Of a DNA stretch of 64,000 nt, positions 56,312 through 64,000 are shown in pieces. Below the pieces are notes generated by a model, which saw only the letters and a program-made list of their open reading frames with translations, searched no databases and was not told the origin of the DNA. Numbering within the stretch: position 1 is the first letter of the stretch; each line of letters begins with the position of its first letter. Origin of the DNA: Haematococcus lacustris (Eukaryota > Chlorophyta > Chlorophyceae > Chlamydomonadales > Haematococcaceae); contig JASKMD010000014.1 in NCBI GenBank assembly GCA_030144725.1, forward strand, positions 8,803,803 to 8,867,802, written 5' to 3'. The translations under genes and the position numbers were made by a program.

Positions 56312-58962
56312 ATGGGGGGTAAGAGGCCTAGCAAGACGCGGCGCCAATCCCTGCAAGAGCTGAATGCCTCACCCAAGGCAGGGTATAAGTGCAGCCCCAA
56401 TGGTTTAAAAGCTCAAAGGAACAAGGCAGAGGTGGGGGCCATCAAATTGCGGTCACAGGTTGAGCAGCTCCACCAGCACCTCAGTGATGCGGTGACAAGT
56501 TATCAGCTGCTGCAGGCAGACATGGAGCAGCTGCAGGTAGAACAACAGGAGATGCAGTATGAGAATGAGTCATTAGAGCAGCAGGTTGAGGAGCGCACCC
56601 ATGCAATCCAGCTGCTGCAGCGAGACAAGCGCCGGCTGTCCTATGAGCTACGCAACGTCCGCCGCTGCCGTCCAATCGGCCCCCGGCTCACCCGGCATCA
56701 ACAGCAGATACTAAACATCCTGATGCAACACCGGGTGTCTCCAGAGGTGCTGCAGCGGTGTGCTGAGGCTGGCTATGGCAGGCTGGACACCCATGGCAGC
56801 CCCACAGGCAGTGCATCCCAGCAGCCCAGCCCGGCTGCAGGCCCACCCGCGTTGACAACCAACTTCATTCCCACGCAAGTAGGGCGCCGTGGGAAGCCTG
56901 CGGCCATGACAGCTGCATACCTCGCACAACACTACCTCAGCACAGCCAGGCTGGTGCTGCAAACACAGGCCATGTGCAGAGAGCTGTTTGTGAATGAGCA
57001 GTGCCTGGTGCCCAACCCACACCGACCTGGGCAGAGGACCACTGTGGGGCGGCAGTTGCGCGTGGTAGCCAAGTACCTGAAGAGCAAGACCCTTGGTGAG
57101 GGCTGGGCTGGGCTGGGCTAGGCTGGGCTGGGCTGGGCTGGGCTGGGCTGGGCTGGGCTGGGCTGGGCTGGGCTGGGCTGGGCTGGGCTGGGCTGGGCTG
57201 GGCTGGGCTGGGCTGGGCTGGGCTGGGCTGGGCTGGGCTGGGCTGGGCTGGGCTGGGCTGGGCTGGGCTGGGCTGGGCTGGGCTGGGCTGGGCTGGGCTG
57301 GGCTGGGCTGGGCTGGGCTGGGCTGGGCTGGGCTGGGCTGGGCTGGGCTGGGCTGGGCTGGGCTGGGCTGGGCTGGGCTGGGCTGGGCTGGGCTGGGCTG
57401 GTGGGGGCTGGTGGGGGCTGGTGGGGCAGGTGGGGGTGACGCGGGCGCAGCCCTGCTACAGCCACGGCATCCACAACACCCTCCTCAAAGGTCTGGTGGT
57501 GCTGCCAGGCACTAGGTCAGCAATCACTGACCTCAGCAGCCTCCTAGCGCAACATTGGGTGGCGCTGAAGCTTGACCGGTGGGGTGCGAAACCTGAGGCA
57601 CCATTCGACACAAGGTGTGCCAGCTACATTGATGCAACTTCATCATTGCTTGCCATCTGGCGGCATGCGGGGGATGCAGTGGCTGAGGTACTAGAGTGCC
57701 AACAGCGGCGGGCGCCCGTCTGGGCTCGTGAGCTCAGCAAGCACCTGCGGGACTGTGACCTGCTGCTAAAGATTACCGTAGTGGCAGTGGTGGGCCAGAC
57801 ATACCTCATGCCCGAGCTGCTATGGGCCAGCAAGGACGATGGCCTGCATGCCTTAGAGCTATACCGCCACATCCAGCAGGTTTGCAAGGGCCTGCAACAG
57901 CCGTGGGCAAGCAATGCGCAACTGCTGTCACAGCTGCATAGCAAGCTACAACAGCTTGTGCCAGTCGATCAACGGGAGCAGCAGAAGCATCAGCTAGCCA
58001 CCTACTTGCAGCAGCACTGTGCAGCCATGGAGGAGTACTACGGACAACACTGCAAGAGGCAACTGGCCATGCCAAACCTCATGGCTGCGCTGGGGGGGTC
58101 AGACCCAGAGGCATGCAAAGAGGTAGCCACCAAGGTCGTGGAGCATGCCGCGCTGCTCATGCAGACTGACCCGGGCGTGTGGGACCCCCACTGCACGTGG
58201 CGCCAGTTCACACAGGACATCAAGGCCATGGCGGAGGGAAGCCCTTGCAGCACCGGGTTACGCCTCCACCTCGAGGTGTACTTCTTGGCATGTCCCACCT
58301 CCAATGCCCCGGTGGAGTCCTTACTGCAGCTGCTGAAGCATGGAGCTGGCCGCTTCATGGAGCTGCCTGCGCTCCTAGAGCATATGTCCCTGCACACACA
58401 TAGGTCCATCCTCAACAACATAGATGTGCAAGACTTCACGCTGCAGCTGCCTAAGCTTCGCGCTGCGGTGCGGCTGGAGGAGGTGGATGCAGCCTCAGCC
58501 AGGGCACCAGCCAGAGCCGCACGCACAGCCACAACAGCTGCGTGCAGTGTCGGGGTGGTTGTGGTGAATGTGGGGGACCATGCAAGCCAACAGCGGGTGG
58601 CAGCAGCAGCAGCAGCAGGGTGCAGCAGAGTTGTGTCAGCAGGTGTGCCCCCACCACAGCCCCCCCCGCCCCCACAGCTTCCCCCACAGCAGCCACCCCA
58701 GCAGCAGGGCCGCAGCTCGTGGGGCACAGCCCCAGGGGGCCAGATACTTTCCACCCCTGTTGAGTCGCCTCAGGGGCCGACGGCATCACCTGATTTACGG
58801 CACATGTATCAGTTGGCTCTAGCTGCAATCGCCACCCAGGCTGCTCCAGCTCAAGGTAGCAAGCTAGGTGCAGCTGCGCCGGCTCCTGGCTGCACGCTTT
58901 CCACGCGTACCCCACCTGCTGGGTTGGAGCTGCCCAAGAGAGCTGCCAAGCGCAAGCGATGA
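56312..58962 (+). CDS. Unrecognised coiled-coil protein, possibly transposon-encoded
   Basis: The first exon (56312 to about 57095) starts [18 protein letters not shown], has a basic N-terminus, a long coiled coil (about residues 45-110, for example [32 protein letters not shown]) and a domain rich in conserved-looking aromatic and basic residues. The second (57430-58962) has over 500 codons, including [40 protein letters not shown], a Q/P-rich region and a final KRAAKRKR that could be a nuclear localisation signal. A (GGGCT)n intron separates them. The obvious donor leaves phase 1 while the available acceptors are phase 0, so the junction is unresolved. No family is recognised. The motif CPTSNAPVE in a large Leu/His-rich domain is reminiscent of transposase C-termini, but I see no terminal repeats. 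Confidence 0.6.
57103..57400. repeat. (GGGCT)n intronic microsatellite
   Basis: About 300 bp of nearly perfect GGGCT pentamers. Nearly the whole intron is repeat. It is a G-quadruplex candidate and a likely site of assembly length error. Confidence 0.97.
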
Positions 58963-60277
58963 CATAGTTGACATAAATGACATTGTTAGACAGCACCCCA
59001 GCGCCGAACCGGGTTGTGGAGTGCGCGACACAGGCTCTAGCGGCCACCTCTCCTAACCGAACCTGCCAACCGCCTTCGTGCCACATTCCCGCAACCGTTC
59101 TCCGATCCGACTGCCGCTGCCGATGCGCATGCTCGTGTAGAGCAGCCTAAGCGACGCGGGCGGTCGCAACGATGACTGCATGCTCCGCAACGGCTTGAGT
59201 TTGAATTACTAACTTTGATGCTTTGCTGTGCACGGCCTACTGACTGAATAATTCCATAAAGTGGGCGAAAGGTAGTTGGCTGGGTTGCCTACATTGTGAA
59301 CCATCTAGCATAATATTTGGCGCAGGGAGTGCAGAGTTAAAGCTGTCCTACTACCAGGGGTAGGTTTTCTGTTAGTTGGGGTCCCCCGACTTGACACCGC
59401 TGACGAAGCACGCAATATCACTTTATGCAACCCTGGGGTAGGTGCCAGCCGCTTGCCAAAGAAGACCGATAGTTGCATGACACCTGACTCCCCACGACAT
59501 GTGGAATTGCAAGTAAGGACCAGCATGGCTCAATTCAGATCAGGCAATCATAGTTTGAATGTTAAGCAGGCAAGTAGATTACTAGTTGAGGGAGTGCAGG
59601 GGATGCACACCAGCTGCACAAGGGCAAGCAAATGTGGATGATGTGCTCCAGTGCACTGCAGACCTCAGGCAATGATGTTGATATTGATTGCAGGGACACA
59701 GGGCGGTTCTCGGTTGGATTGTACGCACCCATTTCTGTGCATGCTGCCGTGGAGCGCGTCACCAGCTACCATGCCCAGGTTTCTCAAGAGTAAGGCCAAG
59801 CACCTATGCCAGGCTAACGTTTAAGACAGTGTAAAACTATCCTCATCTTGGCACACTTGCGCCGATCCCATGACATCACTTTCAGCGTATCCCATGACAT
59901 CTGTACCTATTCCCTACCATGGCACCACCCAAACACGGATCAGTGTGTCACAGACAGCCTGTTGAGGGCCCTGGCCTGCCACTACTCTGCGCGCTGAGCC
60001 AGGCCCAGCAGGCTAGGTCATGTGAGACGGCTGCTTGACATCCACCCGCTAGGGTAGCCCTACGCTATGCCTGGCTGGCAGAAAGAGGCAAGACTCATCC
60101 CCGCGCATGACGGGGGACGAAACTGTTACATGTCAACTCGCATGTTGGTTTGAGTTGCGCATCGCCAAAATCAGGCGTTAGGCCAACGGGCTAGGCGCAT
60201 AAAGCCGGTTGCTGTGATGGATATCAATCGCTCGTGTTTTGACGTAGGCTGCTGAAAAAACGGGAGAGGCTGCGAAG
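58963..60277. other. Intergenic; no gene recognised
   Basis: Contains a fragment resembling 25862-25920 (taccaggggtaggtttt ... gttagttggggtc, at about 59350). Short frames only. The promoter of the downstream channel gene should be near 60200, where I see no clear TATA box. Confidence 0.5.
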
Positions 60278-63200
60278 ATGAGTCAAGCAGAGAAACCCAG
60301 CTTGGCGCAGAGATTAAGGCAGTGTATACGGGAAGTCACGCATCAAGAGCCGTACGAAGTGAGACATGCCACCCACTGTGATGGTTTGCAGCTTTGTGTT
60401 ATCAGCCCAGTGTTTGCCCGCAGGACTTGTCCTTCACGCTTGCACCCTCAGCCACAGTGTTCAACCTCTCCAAGAGCAACAGGCATGTCATGAGCTTTTA
60501 CCATCAAAGCAGCCCCTTGGCCTGTCAAACAGCTCAGTCAGCTCAGAGCTCACAGTCAGTGCCGCTGTCAGCAGCAGTCAGCACCTACAGCTGTCCTGTC
60601 ACCCTCGACTTGCCTGATTCATGACGTGCGCTCCCAGCTGCTCCTTCTGTGGCATGCTGATGTGACATGACTAAACAGGTTCCGCAAGTTCTGCATCCAG
60701 GCTGTCCTTTGGAAGCCATTCGACTGGTTCTTCCTGGTACGGAGCCAAGGCAGCACAGCAGCACCGCTGGGCAGCTCATGCAGATCATCCATGTGCCCTT
60801 GCAGCGGGTTCATGTTGCGCTGAGCATCGCCGCATGTGGGCCCCCCACACCCTTGCCGCGATGCCTGCACCCCGCCGTGTCAGGTCGTCATCATCGCCAA
60901 CTGCATCACGCTGGCCTTGGAGGCCCCGACCCCAGCCTTCCCCGCCACTGCCCTGGGCCGCAGCCTGGCCCTGGCCAACTACGTCTTCATCGGGCTGTTC
61001 ACAGCAGAGGCCGCCCTGAAGATCCTGGCCCTGGGCTTTGTGCTCGCGCCCAACACCTACCTGCGCAACGGTTGGAACTGCCTGGACTTCCTGGTGGTGT
61101 GCGTGTCCTTTCTGGACTTCACCTCGCTGGGCAACCTGACAGCAGTGCGCAGTGTGAGGGCGCTAAGACCGCTGCGCACCATCACCAAGATACCACAGCT
61201 GCAGGTGATGAGGGTCAGAAGGGGGGCTGCATGGGATCAATGGTCGAATCAACTGAATTAAGATATCAGCGCAAGCAAAGTGATATGGTTTGACGTCTAT
61301 GCACCTGGAAAACACTGTCAGTGCACAAGATGCCCATCAGAGTGCGGTCATCAGGTCTTTGGCTGGGCATGTTGGGCCCTCTTTTGCTTTAGTGTCACGA
61401 AGGAGCCCAGCCGCCTTGTGGGCCCCAACACACTCAGCTGCTGGGCAGGCGCTGTGAAGGGAAAAGCAGGGGCGCTGGGTTCTCTGCCTCCAGCCTTGGC
61501 ATGCCATGGCTGTCCCGCTGCAGCTTCCATGGCTAGGCCGGGCTGGGGGTGGGACATCACAGGACTGCAGCCGTGCATGAGGCACCTAGCAGGGTCAGCC
61601 CTGGTGGGCAAGGGTTAGGTTAGGGTTAGGGGTGCAGCTCCAATGCAAGGCAGCTGAGCAGCAACAGAGCAGCCACCAGCACCACAGCCGCGCAGCAGGG
61701 CAGCAGCAGTAGCAGGGCAGGGCAGGGCACAGGTCAAGTCCCAGCATGGTGGGTCGTCTTCACACAGGGCAGCCAGTGCTGGCAGCGGCTGCAGTGCTGC
61801 AGCCCCTGGCAGCCTCAACCTGAGGGAGAGGGCCTGGACCCGCACCCTGGGGTGTGACTGGGCGGTCACGGCTGAACTGGCCAGGATGTGCGCCACCCCT
61901 GCGCCTCCTCCTCCCTTGGCCCCCTCCTCGCTGCCTCCTCCCTCTTGGCCTTCCCCTCCGCTGCTGCGTGGCCCTATGCAGCTGCGGCAGCGGGCGTGGG
62001 TCTGGCCTGGTGTGCAGGTGCTGGTGGAGACGCTGGTGCGCTCCATACCCATGATTGCGGACGTGGGCCTGCTGGCCCTGTTCTACCTGGTGAGCCCAAC
62101 CCCCTGCCTGGCGCCTGAACCAGCCAGGCCTGCTCGTGACCACCCTCCACATCCCCCACTGCCTGCCTGGCGCTGCTGCTGGCCCCATCCCACCAAGGGG
62201 TCAGGGTGAGGGTAGGTCAGATTAAAGGTGAGGGTGGGGGGTGGGGGGCCATCAGGCTGGTGGGGGCCCCGGTGCCGCCCCCCGCCCTCATGGGCCCATG
62301 GCAGCGCAGGGCAGCACAACCACCTGTCCCCTCCCCTGACATCAGCCAATCACCACCCAAACTGCCATGCGCCAAGGCCAGGCCGCGCCCGCACTTCCCG
62401 CAGGCCATCTTCGGCGTCACCACCGTCCAGCTCTACGCTGGCAGGCTGGATGGCCGCTGCGGCCTGCCTGACTTCTCCGCCGCCGTCACTGACGCCACTG
62501 GCCTGGTCACGGTGAGGGCAAACTGCACCTTTAATGCTCTGGGGGAATAGGGGCAGCAAGCCCGGTCTGGCCAGGCTGCTCCTGCGCCAGCTCTGTGCCC
62601 AGCTGTGCTTCCTGAGCTGCTCCCGCTTGCCCTCGAGGGGTGCATGTTGTTGGGCTGGCTGCAGGCTTAGAATGAGGTCAGCTTGGCAGTTGCAGCCTGG
62701 CCCTCACCTGCACCCCTGCTGCTGCTCCTCCTCCCAGGCACTGTCACCTGCGGCTCAGCATCTGACCTCACCGCACCTCACCGCACCTCACCTCACCGCA
62801 CCGCACCGCACCGCACCGCACCTGACCAGCCGCCTGGCCTGGCTGCTGCAACGTTGCGGGTGCAGGGCGTGCGCTACGTGGTGGACAGCAGCAGCACTGC
62901 GGACGTGTGTGCCGGGCCCGCAGCGCTGCAGACCAGCTGGTGAGCGGCAGCCCCACCCCCTGGAGCACAGCTGCTGCCAGGCCACCAGCCCCCTCACAGG
63001 GTACTGACCCACACCCCGGGGGCCGGCAGAAGAGCCACACTCCATCACACAACTGCCACTCTCGAGCAGTGTTGGGCGCTGGAGCCTCATCTAGAGGGCA
63101 AGCAACCAGGGTGGCGGCGGCACAGCAGGCCTGCAGACTGCCAGCCCCTGTGTGCTTGCCCTGCCCCACCCTGCGCCCTGCCCCACCCTGCCAGGGTACT

Positions 63201-63765
63201 GCACAGCAGGCGACTGACCTTGGCAGCAGATGCCTAGAGACAAGGCAAGGGGGTGCCTGGAGGGTGGCGGTGCCACAGCAAGGCCTGCAGACCGTCAGCC
63301 TCGACCCTGCAGGCTCGCCCTGACCTGCCCTGTCCCACCTGACCCTGACCCTGACCCTGACCCTGACCCTGACCCTGACCCTGACCCTGACCCTGACCCT
63401 GACCCTGACCCTGACCCTGACCCTGACCCTGACCCTGACCCTGACCCTGACCCTGACCCTGACCCTGACCCTGACCCTGACCCTGACCCTGACCCTGACC
63501 CTGACCCTGACCCTGACCCTGACCCTGACCCTGACCCTGATCCTGACCCTGACCCTGACCCTGACCCTGACCCTGACCCTGAGCCTGATCCTGACCCTGA
63601 GCCGCCCTGCCCCGCTCAGGTTCAACAGCAGCGAGGGCCAGCTGACGGTGCAGGCGCCCGGTACCCCCTCCGGCGCCGCCTGCCCGCCTGCCTCCAGTGA
63701 GGCGCCCTGGGGCTACTTCTGCACGCCCTGGGGCAGCCCTGGGGGGGGAGGCATGCGCAACTTTG
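60278..63765 (+). CDS. Voltage-gated Ca/Na-type channel alpha subunit, domain I (partial)
   Basis: A four-domain cation channel of the plasma or flagellar membrane. Exons: 60278-60358, 60424-60482, 60679-60736, 60884-61204, 62018-62089, 62404-62511, 62866-62939, 63620-63765, all phase-consistent. The N-terminus is MSQAEKPSLAQRLRQCIREV. FRKFCIQAVLWKPFDWFFL is the pre-S1/S1 start; VVIIANCITLALEAP finishes S1. S2 is YVFIGLFTAEAALKILALGF, S3 GWNCLDFLVVCVSFLDF, S4 AVRSVRALRPLRTITK with Arg/Lys at every third position. S5 is PMIADVGLLALFYL, then AIFGVTTVQLYAGRLDGRC and a Cys-containing turret to GGMRNFG. The pore helix, S6 and domains II-IV lie beyond 64000. Resemblance is to CaV/NaV alpha-1 proteins; the selectivity filter is not visible, so ion choice is open. 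The intron after 60482 has a GC donor. Confidence 0.9.
63338..63602. repeat. (CCTGAC)n intronic repeat
   Basis: About 44 hexamers of CCTGAC with rare variants near the 3' end (CCTGAT, CCTGAG), in the channel intron 62940-63619. The same CCCTGAC word occurs in shorter runs at 23580, 24530 and 52165. The long D/P-repeat frame across it is not a gene. Confidence 0.95.
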
Positions 63766-64000
63766 GTGAGGGGCAGCCAGCCAGCCAGCCAGCACCAGCC
63801 GCCTAGTTCATAGCCCAGCGCAGGCCCGGCAGCAGCACCTCCACCCCCTCAGCCAGCAGCAGCAGCAGCAGCAGCAGCCAGCTCTCAACCCCTCAGCTCA
63901 GCAGCACTCTCCACCCCCTTCTCTACATCATCAACGCGGGACGTGGGCAGTCAGGAGCATCCCTTCACGGTTCAGCTGGACAGGGCAAGGAGCAGCTGGC

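Noticed and set aside
61611..61632. Interstitial telomere (agggttaggttagggttagggg)
   Set aside because: Only about three imperfect units; too short to distinguish from chance in this G-rich DNA.
63230..63700. Asp-Pro repeat protein
   Set aside because: It is the translation of the (CCTGAC)n intronic repeat; splice-consistent channel exons flank it.

Overview
This is nuclear DNA from a eukaryote. The genes are split by many GT-AG introns whose acceptors usually end in ctgcag. Coding DNA is GC-rich, introns carry long C-, G- and CAG-rich tracts, and transposon debris is dense. Together with the families found (TKL-type kinases, a four-domain cation channel, Fanzor genes with the volvocine-style DRDCNAALN tail) this points to a chlamydomonadalean green alga. 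A Haematococcus-like genome is my best guess, by inference only. Bacterial signals (operons, ribosome binding sites, CRISPR arrays) are absent.

Layout. 1-4.9 kb: an unrecognised coiled-coil gene with a deleted hAT transposon in an intron, followed by a CA microsatellite and a 1.33-kb near-perfect palindrome. 4.9-16.3 kb: exactly six head-to-tail copies of a 1,893-bp unit, each carrying part of the same gene in the opposite orientation. 16.3-20.2 kb: two non-autonomous foldback or hAT-like elements and no clear gene. 20.2-24.2 kb: a gene resembling the mitochondrial K+/H+-exchange-related family, a 500-N assembly gap, then the 3' end of an ANGEL/CCR4-like exonuclease. 24.4-26.7 kb: a tRNA-derived SINE-like piece and low-complexity DNA.

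26.8-30.4 kb: a Fanzor (eukaryotic TnpB-like RNA-guided nuclease) gene. All three RuvC motifs are in open frames, but one LINE 3' fragment and two related non-autonomous retroelements have landed in it. A hairpin-rich region lies just downstream. 31.0-40.2 kb and 46.8-54.6 kb: two paralogous TKL-like protein kinase genes on the + strand with shared intron positions and C-terminal CaaX-like ends. Between them lies an intact-looking 3,660-bp hAT transposon (41.7-45.3 kb). Four further Fanzor relics lie around or inside the second kinase gene, three of them in its introns.

56.3-59.0 kb: an unrecognised two-exon coiled-coil gene with a (GGGCT)n intron. 60.3 kb to the end: the first domain of a voltage-gated Ca/Na-type channel, which runs out of the window.

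The genes do not form a pathway. The main themes are Fanzor copies in several states of decay, retroelements sharing a 3' tail, two hAT elements with exact target duplications, and a tandem array showing reshuffled variants.
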